Assembly (NCBI RefSeq): GCF_014534745.1
Contig: NZ_JACVVP010000028.1
Location: 1-64,000, forward strand
Direction: 5' to 3'
Source of the DNA: Flammeovirga sp. EKP202
GTDB lineage: Bacteria; Bacteroidota; Bacteroidia; Cytophagales; Flammeovirgaceae
DNA length: 64,000 nucleotides
Under the pieces are notes generated by a model. The model did not search any database, was not told the DNA's origin, and was given only the letters and a program-made list of their open reading frames with translations. This document shows positions 46,407-56,263 of the stretch, piece by piece. Each line of letters starts with the position of its first letter. Positions within the stretch are counted from its first letter, which is position 1. The position numbers were made by a program, and so were the translations under genes.

Positions 46407-46997
46407 TCATTGTATTGTTAGCATATTTATAAAACTATCTGAATAATAGTTTGCTAAACCTTGATGTTTAAAGATTACTTCTCCTTTTTCATTAATTACA
46501 TAAGTAGAAGGAATGCTATTACTTTGAAAAATGGAAGGAGTAGAGGTGATTCTTCTGTAAATTGGAAAACTATACCCCTTTCTTTTCAAAAATTTTTCGG
46601 CTTTCAGCTTATCTTCGTCCACATTCAACATAATAAAAACTACATTATCATCTCCTTTAAAATGCTGATACAGTTTTTCAATACTAGGCATTTCTGCTAT
46701 GCAAGGGGGACACCATGATGCCCACACATTTAGAAAAACCTTTTTGCCTTTGAATGCTGAAAAGTCTATCCTCTCACCGGATTCAAACTCTTCCAATTTC
46801 CAATTATAATCTGTCTTACCAACATATTCTTCAGAAGAAGAGGCATTCATTAACCCTGTCATTAATAGACCTCTCTGTATAAGAGCAGATACTTCTGGTA
46901 AGGCTCCTGTAATATAAAGTCCTCCTAAAAGAATAACGAAAAATCCCCATGATTTTAATTCTTTAATGATAGACTGTTTTGAAATATTCATATTCAA
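46407..46997 (-). CDS. TlpA-like membrane-anchored thioredoxin
   Basis: A 196-residue protein with one N-terminal membrane helix (about 15-32) and a periplasmic thioredoxin-fold domain. The redox site is WCPPC in WASWCPPCIAEMP (about 93-105), followed by VVFIMLNVDED and a cis-proline region SIPSTYVI. It is expected to reduce or oxidise disulfides in the envelope, for example in cytochrome c maturation. It shares the strand with rpoB but has its own leader. Confidence 0.92.
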   Translation of the reverse strand: MNMNISKQSIIKELKSWGFFVILLGGLYITGALPEVSALIQRGLLMTGLMNASSSEEYVGKTDYNWKLEEFESGERIDFSAFKGKKVFLNVWASWCPPCIAEMPSIEKLYQHFKGDDNVVFIMLNVDEDKLKAEKFLKRKGYSFPIYRRITSTPSIFQSNSIPSTYVINEKGEVIFKHQGLANYYSDSFINMLTIQ

Positions 46998-47176
46998 AAT
47001 AATTATTCAAACCGCTTATTCAGTTGTTCCGTAATTTCTAATAAAAAAATACATGTAATGTAGAAACACACATTAGACGTTCTTGTTGTAATTTACTTAC
47101 AAATACGAAACTACTTTAGAAAGTAAAATAAGTACTAAGACAAAATTATTTATCATCTACTTTAGTTCTTAAAAAC

Positions 47177-47216
47177 GAAAACCTCAATATCTTTTCTATC
47201 AGACATTGAGGTTTCT
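47177..47216 (-). terminator. Intrinsic terminator
   Basis: AAACCTCAAT (47178-47188 region) pairs with ATTGAGGTTT (47204-47213) across a 14-base loop. T-rich sequence follows on the minus strand, ending the gene at 47241. Confidence 0.8.
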
Positions 47217-47240
47217 TATAACTTTAGAGTATCAAAATAA

Positions 47241-47705
47241 CTACTTCTTACTTTGTACTACAGGTAATTCACTTAATATTTGAGTTTTTAAGAAACTGTT
47301 TACCAATTCATTTAATTGATAAAAACGAGCTACTGTTTTAGGTGATAACTCTTTTTGCATCATCTTGATATGCTTTTTCTTCAACTTTAAGTTTTTCTGT
47401 TGAATCACCATTAGTTCATTGACCATGTTTAATGCTTCTTCATCAGTGATTCCATCAGTTTCACTTATTAACTCCTCAAATAATTTTGTTTTTTCTCTTG
47501 ATAACTCCGAATTATCTAATTCAAATTTATCATATAACTGCCAGAATTTTGTCGCTTCTTCCAGAGATAAATCCATATTCTCCATAAAGAAAATTCTTTT
47601 CTCTGTCTTTATAACTGACTTAATTGTTTCAGCATCTATATTCTGTGCGTTAACCATCATTGATGTCCCCAAAAGAAGAGATGCTATTATTAATAATTTT
47701 TTCAT
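47241..47705 (-). CDS. Small exported helical protein
   Basis: A 154-residue protein with a cleavable signal peptide (MKKLLIIASLLLGTSMMVNA-Q) and a mature part made of long charged helices (EEATKFWQLYDKFELDNSELS, LKLKKKHIKMMQKELSP). The layout recalls Spy/CpxP-like or 'sensor of ECF-type sigma factor' proteins of Bacteroidota, but no LTxxQ motif is present, so the family is not assigned. A periplasmic chaperone or stress-sensing role is possible. Confidence 0.75.
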   Translation of the reverse strand: MKKLLIIASLLLGTSMMVNAQNIDAETIKSVIKTEKRIFFMENMDLSLEEATKFWQLYDKFELDNSELSREKTKLFEELISETDGITDEEALNMVNELMVIQQKNLKLKKKHIKMMQKELSPKTVARFYQLNELVNSFLKTQILSELPVVQSKK

Positions 47706-47850
47706 TATTGTAGATCGTGCTTAAAATTCGTTTTATAACTCTTTAATACTCAAAGGAACAAATAAGGTTACAGCGTTTCCTTAATTATATTCCTTAAAAA
47801 CTCAGATTCAATCATTTAGAATAGAAAATTAATTAGTCATTGCTCCCAAA

Positions 47851-48438
47851 CTAGAAAACAAAGCCTACATTAAATCCTAAGTAAGAATGATCTGTTGTAT
47901 TACCAGCTTTGAAAGCATGATTATAACGAATTGTAAACAACATATTGAAAGAAGAACTAACGTCTGCAACAACACCTACTTCTGGTGCTATACCAAAATG
48001 CCAATTTTGTTCAATAAAGGCCCATTGACCAAATGAGGTTCTTTGGTTTATATAATAAGTACCCAATCCTACACCAACAAAAGGATTAATGATTCCATCT
48101 TCATTAAAATAATAATTAGCATGTAATAAAATCGGTACAGTGTTGTGATATCTATATTGTCTACCGTCTGCCACAATTCCTTCCTCTGGGCTATTGTAAC
48201 GGTCATCTACTTTTTGATATAAAACATTCCAGTTTACTGAAAATCCATACGATACTGGAGTTGTAAGTAAATGTTTTTTCCATTCCAAACCAACACCTCT
48301 TCCACTAAAGGAACTAATGTAATCGCTTGTATTTCCTAAAGGCAAAGCCATTTGATAGGTCAAAATGAAATCGGATTGTTGAGCAGAAGCATAAAATCCT
48401 GTCAGTCCCAACAAGAGGGTTATAATATATTTTTTCAT
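47851..48438 (-). CDS. Outer-membrane beta-barrel protein
   Basis: A 195-residue protein with a signal peptide (to GFYASA-Q) and alternating beta strands ending in the aromatic residue F of NVGFVF, as required for outer-membrane insertion. This suggests an eight-stranded barrel of the OmpA/PorT-like class. It lies 41 bases downstream of the DUF4136-like lipoprotein, on the same strand, so the two probably form an operon. Confidence 0.85.
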   Translation of the reverse strand: MKKYIITLLLGLTGFYASAQQSDFILTYQMALPLGNTSDYISSFSGRGVGLEWKKHLLTTPVSYGFSVNWNVLYQKVDDRYNSPEEGIVADGRQYRYHNTVPILLHANYYFNEDGIINPFVGVGLGTYYINQRTSFGQWAFIEQNWHFGIAPEVGVVADVSSSFNMLFTIRYNHAFKAGNTTDHSYLGFNVGFVF

Positions 48439-48479
48439 GATTTAAGTTCTTTTGAATAGATTGGATAGTTGACTTTCTG

Positions 48480-49160
48480 TTATTCGGTACCTGCTTTAGC
48501 TGTATTGTATTGATCAAATAAAACATCAACACCCTCATTGATCAAAGGTACACTGTTAGCTCTTGAAAGAACGCCATTTAAAGCACCTTGCCATCCTAAA
48601 ATAAGAGTTGGTACTTCGTCATTACCAATGCCTTCATTTTCTTTTGTAGTTTGCTCAACATCAATAAAGTCAAAAAGAATTGTTCCATTACTGTAAGAAT
48701 AATAAGAATATCCTCCGCCATACCAAGGGTAGCCTGGGTAACCCCAACCTGGATAGCCCCAACCTGGGTAACCTGGATAATACGGTGGCTGCCAAACAAA
48801 ACCAGATTGCTGCACAGCAATTTGTGATAATTGAATAAAGAGATCTGGAACTTTTGCTCCCGATTCTAATTCCGTTTTAGTTACTTTTTCCAATTCCAAA
48901 ATACCTTGAAGTTGCGTATCAACATTAGCCAAAACTGCTAATTGTTGCACTAATGTTAAAGTATCTTTGGTGTTTGAAGTAACAGCAATAGAATCTTCTA
49001 CTAAATAATAAGAACGATAAGATCTCAGATTCTCAACAGATTCGTATCGTGAGATTGCAATATCTAAATCGCTTGTATATTCAGCTCCTCCTGGATAGCA
49101 GCTTTGTAATAATGCGATTAGACTTGATAGCATAAATGCTTTAAGTAAAAGTGTTTTCAT
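48480..49160 (-). CDS. DUF4136-like lipoprotein with Pro-Gly-Tyr repeat
   Basis: A 226-residue lipoprotein with its signal peptide ending at C21 (ALLQSC). The mature N-terminal part (RSYRSYYLVED) and the C-terminal DGxxxxD-type region fit DUF4136. In the middle (about 123-150) is an aromatic repeat built from YPGWG/YPGYP units; the DNA carries a matching short tandem repeat near 48720-48785. It may contact the outer membrane or the barrel protein encoded next. Confidence 0.78.
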   Translation of the reverse strand: MKTLLLKAFMLSSLIALLQSCYPGGAEYTSDLDIAISRYESVENLRSYRSYYLVEDSIAVTSNTKDTLTLVQQLAVLANVDTQLQGILELEKVTKTELESGAKVPDLFIQLSQIAVQQSGFVWQPPYYPGYPGWGYPGWGYPGYPWYGGGYSYYSYSNGTILFDFIDVEQTTKENEGIGNDEVPTLILGWQGALNGVLSRANSVPLINEGVDVLFDQYNTAKAGTE

Positions 49161-49183
49161 GATAAAAAAATGAGTTATTACTT

Positions 49184-50710
49184 ATGTTAACACTACTAAA
49201 TATAAATGACTTTTTTATTAAAACCACTACAATTAACACACAAAAAAGCGAAGTGTACACTGTTAATCCAATAGTAAAACTTTTAAAGACAAAATTAGTA
49301 TTAGTAAAAAGGGATTCTGTATTTTTATGGCATTACGATTTTAGACTTAAAACTCCCATATTCTTGAAAAAAAAGATTAGTTTTTTTCTTCTTGGCTTTT
49401 TAATATTTGTTTCTTTTTTAATCGGAAGAATAGATAGAACGCCATTACATTCCACTGCAGAATATAAAAACACCATTATCAATACGGATAATATTATATC
49501 TGCAATACACAAAGAAGTTTCCACACAAGATACTCTTCTTATCGGTTGGTCTGCCCAATCCATCATTCCTAAAAATGTAGTTTTACCTGTAGCCGGTTAT
49601 GGTTTCAGAACTGTATACACAGCAGTAAGGGATTCTCTGTATGCCAGAGCCTTTGCCTTTGATGATGGAGTAAGAGAATCTTTTGTCCTTACATTAGACC
49701 TAATGATTTTCCCTATTGAAGTAAGAAAACGTTTGGAAAAACTATTGCCAACTATTGGCCTTACCACTGATCAGGTCCTTTTTTCTGCAATACATACACA
49801 CAACGGTATGGGTGGATTTGACCCTTCGACATTAGGAAGCTTATCAATGGGTAAATATTCTGAAGCAGCAACTCAAAAGATTACAGAAGCTTCGTTTAAT
49901 GCTATAAAGCAAGCCCGTAATACAAAATCGAAAGGCGGTATTGGATTTATAAAAACAGAATCACCTGACTGGGTAAGAAATAGAATAGTGAATGGAGGGC
50001 GTAAAGAAAACTCAATTCGTGCTATTAAAATCATCAGAACAGATGGGAAAAAAGCGATCATCACTACTTATAATGCACACGCCACTTGTTTAAGTATGGA
50101 CTTCTGGATCTATTCAAGAGATTACCCAGGGGAATTTATTGATTATTTAGAAAAACAACCTTCTATTGATTTTGCTATGTATTGCGCAGGAATGGTAGCT
50201 AGTCACGGGCCTAATAGCCCTCATGGAGAGAGAGACTTCGAAATGATCAAACATATGGGGCAAGCACTATCTGATTCAATATTAAATAAATGGGATGCTA
50301 CAGCTGTTGATTATGTTGTAGACGCTAGTGTTCATAAGGTCCCCATTGATTTTAGACCCTCTCAAGTGAGAATTGAAGAAAATCTAAAAGTTCGAAATTG
50401 GATATTTAAAATGGCTTCTGGAGGACTGGAAGGTGATATTACCTATTTCAAATTAGGAGATATAGATTGGTTTGGTACTCCCTCTGATTTTTCAGGAGAG
50501 ATTGCATTGGATTATAAATTTGACTCGTTAGCAAAAGAACATAATAAACATTTCATGCTATCTAGTTTTAATGGAAATTACGTTGGTTACATTACTTGTG
50601 ATGCTTATTATGACTCATTACAGAGTTACGAAATCAGAGAAATGAACTGGGTAGGACCTGAATATGGTGCTTATTTTGGGGATGTTATTGAAAAATTGAT
50701 TAGAAATTAA
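49184..50710 (+). CDS. Membrane-anchored neutral/alkaline ceramidase-like protein
   Basis: A 508-codon frame. A membrane helix lies at about 65-80 (ISFFLLGFLIFVSFLIG), followed by the N-terminal catalytic-domain fold of neutral/alkaline ceramidases. Likely metal and active-site blocks are AGYGFR, SAIHTHNGMGG (about 200-210) and NAHATCLSMD (about 296-305). The protein ends much earlier than classical ceramidases. The 60 residues before the helix look unlike coding leader; a TTG at 49364 giving (M)KKKISFF is the better start. The substrate could be a ceramide-like sphingolipid, which this phylum makes. Confidence 0.8.
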   Translation: MLTLLNINDFFIKTTTINTQKSEVYTVNPIVKLLKTKLVLVKRDSVFLWHYDFRLKTPIFLKKKISFFLLGFLIFVSFLIGRIDRTPLHSTAEYKNTIINTDNIISAIHKEVSTQDTLLIGWSAQSIIPKNVVLPVAGYGFRTVYTAVRDSLYARAFAFDDGVRESFVLTLDLMIFPIEVRKRLEKLLPTIGLTTDQVLFSAIHTHNGMGGFDPSTLGSLSMGKYSEAATQKITEASFNAIKQARNTKSKGGIGFIKTESPDWVRNRIVNGGRKENSIRAIKIIRTDGKKAIITTYNAHATCLSMDFWIYSRDYPGEFIDYLEKQPSIDFAMYCAGMVASHGPNSPHGERDFEMIKHMGQALSDSILNKWDATAVDYVVDASVHKVPIDFRPSQVRIEENLKVRNWIFKMASGGLEGDITYFKLGDIDWFGTPSDFSGEIALDYKFDSLAKEHNKHFMLSSFNGNYVGYITCDAYYDSLQSYEIREMNWVGPEYGAYFGDVIEKLIRN

Positions 50711-50775
50711 AGCAATCTTATCATTTCAGCTTGTGAAATTAAATAGGATAACTTAGATTTGCTTATAATATAAAA

Positions 50776-50835
50776 AGTCACGACAAAGCCTATTTCCTTC
50801 CGGTAAGGTGACTACGATGTAGATAGCTTCTATCT
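50776..50835 (+). promoter_or_regulatory. Structured leader upstream of rho
   Basis: AGTCAC (50776-50781) pairs with GTGACT (50808-50813), enclosing a CCTT/AAGG helix. A second hairpin AGATAG-CTT-CTATCT lies at 50821-50835. Rho autoregulates its own leader in other bacteria, so a control role is plausible. Confidence 0.45.
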
Positions 50836-50922
50836 CACACACAATCTTAATATTATAAATTAAGTTTCTTCATAAAGTATTTCATTATAGCGACAGTCTG
50901 AAACGCTGTCATCATTATTTTT

Positions 50923-52695
50923 ATGTATACAAGAAAGCTACTAGAGGCTAAACTGCTGTCTGAGTTAAAAGATATTGCAGAAAGTCTTGGCATGAAAAAT
51001 TTCAGTAACCTTCGTAAGAAAGAACTCATTGAGAGAATTGAAAATCAAATCAAGGCTCAAGAAAAAAATGAGGGTGCACAACCTGTGGCTGAAGCACCGA
51101 AAGAAGTAGAGCAAACTCCGAAAGTTACGCCAACTGCCTCTAACGATAACGATAAAGAAAATGCTCCTCAACCAGAGAGCGAAAAGCCCGTTAGTCAAAA
51201 CAAAAAACCAGAAAGCAGACCTGATAAAGCCCGATTAAATAAACGTTCTGTAACACCGAGAGAAAGAGTGAAGAGAGAAAACGTTAAAAAAGGGAACCCA
51301 AATCAGAGAGGCAAAAATCAAGATCCAAAGAAAGCTAGAGGTCAAAAAAATAATCCTGGTCAATCTAACGCTCCAAAACCTATTACGCATGATGATATTA
51401 TGTCGTGGGAAGAAATCGATCTAGGTATTGATCCTTTGGACGATATGCCTGATTTCGATATGTTTTTGGATGACGAATCGGATGAAAAAAATCCTACTCT
51501 TCAACAAGAAAGAAAGAAAGCCATTGAACAAAAAGCTACTGAACCTCCAAAACCAGTACAGAAAATATCTGTAAAGGACTTTGACGGTGTAATCAGCAGT
51601 GAAGGCGTATTAGAAATCATGTCTGATGGTTTTGGCTTCTTAAGGTCTTCTGACTATAATTACTTAGCCAGTCCTGATGATGTATATGTTTCACCTTCAC
51701 AAATCAAATTATTTGGTCTAAAAACAGGTGATACAGTAAGAGGTAATGTAAGACCTCCAAAGGACGGTGAAAAATATTTTGCTTTACTAAGAGTTGATAC
51801 AGTAAACGGAAAAACGACTGAAGAAATTCGTGATCGTATTCCTTTTGAATATTTAACGCCACTTTTCCCACAAGATCAATTACACCTTTCTACTAAACCG
51901 CAAATCTACTCTACACGTGTGCTAGATTTATTTGCTCCGATTGGTAAAGGTCAACGTGGTATGATCGTAGCACAACCTAAAACAGGTAAAACAGTGCTAT
52001 TGAAAGAAGTAGCTAATGCTATTGCACAAAATCACCCTGAATGTTATTTGATCATTTTATTGATTGATGAACGTCCGGAAGAGGTGACTGATATGCAACG
52101 TAGTGTAAACGCTGAAGTAATTGCCTCTACTTTCGATGAAACTGCAGATAAACACGTAAAAGTTTCTTCATTGGTATTAGAGAAAGCGAAAAGAATGGTA
52201 GAATGTTCTCATGATGTTGTCATTCTTCTTGATTCAATTACTCGTTTGGCTCGTGCTTATAACACCGTTACACCTTCATCTGGAAAGATTCTTTCTGGTG
52301 GTGTGGATGCTAACGCTTTGCATAAACCTAAGAAATTCTTTGGTGCTGCAAGAAATGTTGAAAACGGTGGTTCATTAACGATCATCTCTACAGCATTGAT
52401 TGATACAGGGTCGAAGATGGACGAAGTAATCTTTGAAGAATTCAAAGGTACGGGTAACATGGAACTTCAGTTGGATAGAAAATTGGCCAACAAGCGTATT
52501 TACCCTGCTATTGATATTCCAATGTCGGGTACTCGTAGAGAAGATCTATTGATGGATAAAGATACATTACAACGTGTATGGATTATGCGTAGAATGATGT
52601 CTGATATGAAATCTACAGAAGCAATGGAATTCTTACAGAGCAACATGAGAGGAACAAGAACAAATGAAGAATTCTTGATCTCAATGAACAAGTAA
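50923..52695 (+). CDS. rho: Transcription termination factor Rho
   Basis: A 590-residue hexameric RNA helicase that ends transcripts. Order: Rho_N/SAP-like helices (about 1-45, [20 protein letters not shown]), a long Lys/Asn/Pro/Gln-rich disordered insert (about 50-200), the cold-shock-type RNA-binding domain (about 215-290, [15 protein letters not shown]), and the RecA-like motor with Walker A PKTGKT (about 352-357) and [13 protein letters not shown]. The insert is a known feature of Bacteroidota Rho; in Bacteroides it is reported to drive condensates. It is followed by a strong terminator. Confidence 0.97.
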   Translation: MYTRKLLEAKLLSELKDIAESLGMKNFSNLRKKELIERIENQIKAQEKNEGAQPVAEAPKEVEQTPKVTPTASNDNDKENAPQPESEKPVSQNKKPESRPDKARLNKRSVTPRERVKRENVKKGNPNQRGKNQDPKKARGQKNNPGQSNAPKPITHDDIMSWEEIDLGIDPLDDMPDFDMFLDDESDEKNPTLQQERKKAIEQKATEPPKPVQKISVKDFDGVISSEGVLEIMSDGFGFLRSSDYNYLASPDDVYVSPSQIKLFGLKTGDTVRGNVRPPKDGEKYFALLRVDTVNGKTTEEIRDRIPFEYLTPLFPQDQLHLSTKPQIYSTRVLDLFAPIGKGQRGMIVAQPKTGKTVLLKEVANAIAQNHPECYLIILLIDERPEEVTDMQRSVNAEVIASTFDETADKHVKVSSLVLEKAKRMVECSHDVVILLDSITRLARAYNTVTPSSGKILSGGVDANALHKPKKFFGAARNVENGGSLTIISTALIDTGSKMDEVIFEEFKGTGNMELQLDRKLANKRIYPAIDIPMSGTRREDLLMDKDTLQRVWIMRRMMSDMKSTEAMEFLQSNMRGTRTNEEFLISMNK

Positions 52696-52715
52696 GACGT
52701 TTTAATATATAACTG

Positions 52716-52757
52716 AAAAGCCGAAGTAATTTTTTAATTGCTTCGGCTTTTTTTTTC
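52716..52757 (+). terminator. Intrinsic terminator after rho
   Basis: AAAAGCCGAAGTAAT (52716-52730) pairs with ATTGCTTCGGCTTTT (52737-52751 region), followed by a run of Ts. Confidence 0.93.
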
Positions 52758-52853
52758 TACTATCTTTTGAAAGCAAAAACACTTCAAATTAAAACATGAT
52801 AAGATGTTTTCATCAGAAGCATTTTTTCACAAGTGATAACTGAATTATAAGAA

Positions 52854-55800
52854 ATGAATTCAATTGCTTCTAAACTTTATTATTACCTCCCGAAAAACAA
52901 TATTTTTAGCAAACTCTATCAGTTATTGAGAAAGGAAAACCCTAACTGGGTAAACCTTTTTTTCGTGGCAGAAGGAGCGGGCTTAGCCATTGTATTTTCA
53001 ATCGCTTATACTACATTATTTCAGGAAAGAGCAGTTGACAATTTGCCTTATGCTTTCATGTTTAGTGGAATCATAATTCTTTTATTAGCCCGACTTTTAG
53101 CCTACCTAGAGCGTCGTTTCCGAGTAGAACACCTCAATGCCACTTATAGTTTAATTAAAGTTTTGATTGGTGTTTTTATTTGGTATTTAAGTTTAAGTGA
53201 AAGTGGTTACCTCGTCATACAAGGGTTAATTATTGGGATTAAGCTTTTGATCTTTTTCGAAGATTGCACCTATTGGACTGTTATTGAAAATTATTCTACC
53301 ACCCCTGAAAGGAGAAAAGTTCTTGAACAGGCCAAATCATTTAAAGTTTTTGCAAAACTCACCGGATTCATCATCGTTTTGGTGGGATCAAATTTATTCA
53401 GTTTATCTGCGATGGCTTTTTGGGCTATTCCTCTTTATATTTTATCAGGGTGGGGCCTTTGGCAATCGCTAAAAAATAGTAATATTGATGATCAGCTGGA
53501 AGAGTACCATGATAAAGTAACTCGTCCTTCAAGAAAATTCACACCCGATAGTTTTTGGGCATTTGGCATCTCTAACCCTTATGTTCTAAAGTTGGGTTTA
53601 TTGACAGTTTGCATGGCATGTGTTTGGGGAATTGTAGAGTTTTTCTTTATGATAGACCTAAGAGTTTCGCTCTTTACACCTCAAAAAGGATTAATTGCAC
53701 TAGCACTCCTATTAATCATTTCATACGCTATCGTAGCCACAATCACCCCTTTCTTTTCATCAAGGAAATTACAGGATATAGGCATCAAAAAACTACTTAC
53801 TATACCTCCTCTTATTTTATTGTGTGTAGTGGTCCTGACCTATCTTGTTTTAAGATTTAGCCCTCCACAAATCCCTATTATGCTCACCTTGGTGGCCATT
53901 GTGTTTATCATTACTCGAAATATCATTTTAACCACAGTGACACCTTCATTATTGAGGCCTATTCAGAAAAAACATAGAGGTTTTACTTTTGGTATTTTAA
54001 GAGGATTTTTCGGTTCACTAGGTTTAGTCCTGGCAGGTTTTTTCTTATGGATTGTTGATGCTGACACTCCTTCTAGAGAAGGGCCTGTTATTGTATGGTT
54101 GACCATCAGTTTTTTATTAGCATGGTGGCTTTGTGCCAAAATTGTTTCCAGAGACTACAGGGTTATTATTCGACGTGCTTTTTTATTGAGGGATATTGAA
54201 AGTTATGAAATTGCAACGCATGACCAGGAAGTAAATCGTCTTTTGGTAAATAAATTGATTTCTCATAGACCCGAAGATGTAATCTATGCATTGGAGGCCA
54301 ATACCATGATTAATCCTAAAAAGAATGAAACGGTACTATTACATATGCTTCGCCACCCTGAGGAAGTGGTAAGGTATTTTTCTATTACTTTTAATGAAGA
54401 GATCAAAACGCCCAAGATTGAAGAGGCTATAAAAACATTAGCACTAAAAGATCCTGATCCTAGGGTTAGAAAAAAAGCTATCATCAGTACTTGTAAGAGT
54501 GACCCCACTTTTATTAAAGAAGTGATTGATTGGATTGATGATGACAATAAGGAAATCAGAAAAGGAGCATTATATGGACTATTATCCTCAGAATCTGAAG
54601 AACAACGAACGATAGCACTCAACTATATTAAAAACACGCTAAAGTCAGAGCACCCACAACAAAAGTTATTTGCTCTAAAAATCTTAGCAAAGGTATCTCC
54701 TTCAGAAAGCGAACCCTACATTTTTGATGCAATTATTAGTGGTGATGATTTATTAATCAAAGAAGGAATAAAAATGGCTGGAATCGTGAAAAGTCCCATT
54801 CATATTCCTCTATTAATTAACCTTTTAAAGGAAAATAAATTCAACGATACCGTATTGAGAACACTAATTCAATATGGTGAAGATTGTCTGGATATTATTG
54901 AAAACGAATTATTTGTCAATAAAAGGAGAGAAGATGTCTATCTGATCACATTATGTAAAATAATGGGTAAGATTGATACGCCTAAATCCTATGAGATTTT
55001 GTGGCAATTGGTAGATTACCCTTGGCCGTTTATGAGAATGGCCGCCTATAATGCACTCAAAAGATTAAAATACAGACCTAAAACGGAAACTGATTTCCAA
55101 GTATTAAATAAACATTTGGAGCGCTTCTTCCAGAATTACTATTGGCTTTGTAATGCCATTGTCGTTCTAAAACATGAAAAGCCTTTCCGTGCCATGCTTT
55201 CCAAAGCCTTGGAAGATGAACTAGAATTGCTAGAAGAAGGAATCAGAACCATTCAAGAATTTATGATTGCAGGTAAAGGGGATCAGTTATTCAAAGCGAC
55301 ATCTTTCAGTAAGCGTCTTTTTGAATATACCGAGCAAGAAATGATTTTAAGAAATGCAGAGATTGAAAAAAACCTTTGGAAAACCCTGCCTTCATCGATC
55401 TATCAAAAACTGATTATTGTTTTGGGATATTATAGCCTAGAAATGAAAATGCAAAAATTAGGCGACTATTATTCCGCAAATCTTGTTGATCCATTGAGTA
55501 TTACTTTAGGGATTATCAGGCCTTATAGTTTTAACCGACCTTTATTTACCACTTGGACAAAAATTACAGCATTAATTAGTATTCGTGATTCAATGTCTCC
55601 AAGTCTGATGAAATACATCGGTCAGATATTAAACAAAGACGACATCAAACTGATTGAACCTGCTTTAATCAGTTTAAAAAGAATAGAAGATTATCAAGAT
55701 TTACCAGTATCAAAATCTTTAGATGAGCTGGTTTCTATAGAAAGAAAAGATTGGCTTATGGGCATATTAAACGAAGGAACAAAACCATTATTAGAACTTG

Positions 55801-56207
55801 AAAAAGTAATTTTATTACGTTCAACTACATTGTTCAGAGAAATTCCTGAACACATTTTAGTAGACATTGCAAGTATTATGCATGAGGTCAGACTTCCTAG
55901 AGATACCACTATTTTTAGAAAAGGAGAGGAGAGTAGAGAAATGTATATTATCTATGAAGGAGAGGTGAAATTACATGATGGTGGATTTACTTTTAATAAC
56001 TTAATGAATCGAGATTTATTCGGTGACCTTAGTTTATTGGATTCTTCACCAAGGTCGCTTTCTGCCACCACTACAAAAGATTCTGTCTTGATGACTATAG
56101 AGCAGGATGATTTCTTGGCCTTAATGGGCTACAGAAGAAGTTTAATGCAAGGAATTTTAAAAACACTTGGACAGCGTATTAGAAATCAGAGTAATTATTC
56201 AAAATAA
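52854..56207 (+). CDS. Nucleotide-transporter-like membrane protein fused to HEAT repeats and a cNMP domain
   Basis: A 1117-residue protein of unusual design. Residues about 30-440 hold some twelve membrane helices of the ATP/ADP translocase (NTT)/MFS type. Residues about 455-830 are HEAT-like helical repeats (ALKDPDPRVRKKAIIST, WIDDDNKEIRKGALYGL). Residues about 985-1110 form a cyclic-nucleotide-binding domain (LFREIPEHIL, FRKGEESREMYIIYEGEV, FGDLSLLDSSPRSLSATT). Proteins of this layout occur in several environmental bacteria, and their substrate is unknown. Regulation of transport by a nucleotide second messenger is the natural guess. Monocistronic. Confidence 0.85.
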   Translation: MNSIASKLYYYLPKNNIFSKLYQLLRKENPNWVNLFFVAEGAGLAIVFSIAYTTLFQERAVDNLPYAFMFSGIIILLLARLLAYLERRFRVEHLNATYSLIKVLIGVFIWYLSLSESGYLVIQGLIIGIKLLIFFEDCTYWTVIENYSTTPERRKVLEQAKSFKVFAKLTGFIIVLVGSNLFSLSAMAFWAIPLYILSGWGLWQSLKNSNIDDQLEEYHDKVTRPSRKFTPDSFWAFGISNPYVLKLGLLTVCMACVWGIVEFFFMIDLRVSLFTPQKGLIALALLLIISYAIVATITPFFSSRKLQDIGIKKLLTIPPLILLCVVVLTYLVLRFSPPQIPIMLTLVAIVFIITRNIILTTVTPSLLRPIQKKHRGFTFGILRGFFGSLGLVLAGFFLWIVDADTPSREGPVIVWLTISFLLAWWLCAKIVSRDYRVIIRRAFLLRDIESYEIATHDQEVNRLLVNKLISHRPEDVIYALEANTMINPKKNETVLLHMLRHPEEVVRYFSITFNEEIKTPKIEEAIKTLALKDPDPRVRKKAIISTCKSDPTFIKEVIDWIDDDNKEIRKGALYGLLSSESEEQRTIALNYIKNTLKSEHPQQKLFALKILAKVSPSESEPYIFDAIISGDDLLIKEGIKMAGIVKSPIHIPLLINLLKENKFNDTVLRTLIQYGEDCLDIIENELFVNKRREDVYLITLCKIMGKIDTPKSYEILWQLVDYPWPFMRMAAYNALKRLKYRPKTETDFQVLNKHLERFFQNYYWLCNAIVVLKHEKPFRAMLSKALEDELELLEEGIRTIQEFMIAGKGDQLFKATSFSKRLFEYTEQEMILRNAEIEKNLWKTLPSSIYQKLIIVLGYYSLEMKMQKLGDYYSANLVDPLSITLGIIRPYSFNRPLFTTWTKITALISIRDSMSPSLMKYIGQILNKDDIKLIEPALISLKRIEDYQDLPVSKSLDELVSIERKDWLMGILNEGTKPLLELEKVILLRSTTLFREIPEHILVDIASIMHEVRLPRDTTIFRKGEESREMYIIYEGEVKLHDGGFTFNNLMNRDLFGDLSLLDSSPRSLSATTTKDSVLMTIEQDDFLALMGYRRSLMQGILKTLGQRIRNQSNYSK

Positions 56208-56210
56208 TAT

Positions 56211-56243
56211 AAAAAAGAGCATAATCTTTCGACTATGCTCTTC
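56211..56243 (-). terminator. Intrinsic terminator of gmk
   Basis: AAGAGCATA (56215-56223) pairs perfectly with TATGCTCTT (56234-56242). On the minus strand the stem is followed by six Ts. Confidence 0.9.
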
Positions 56244-56263
56244 TCATATCTTTTATCAGGTGG

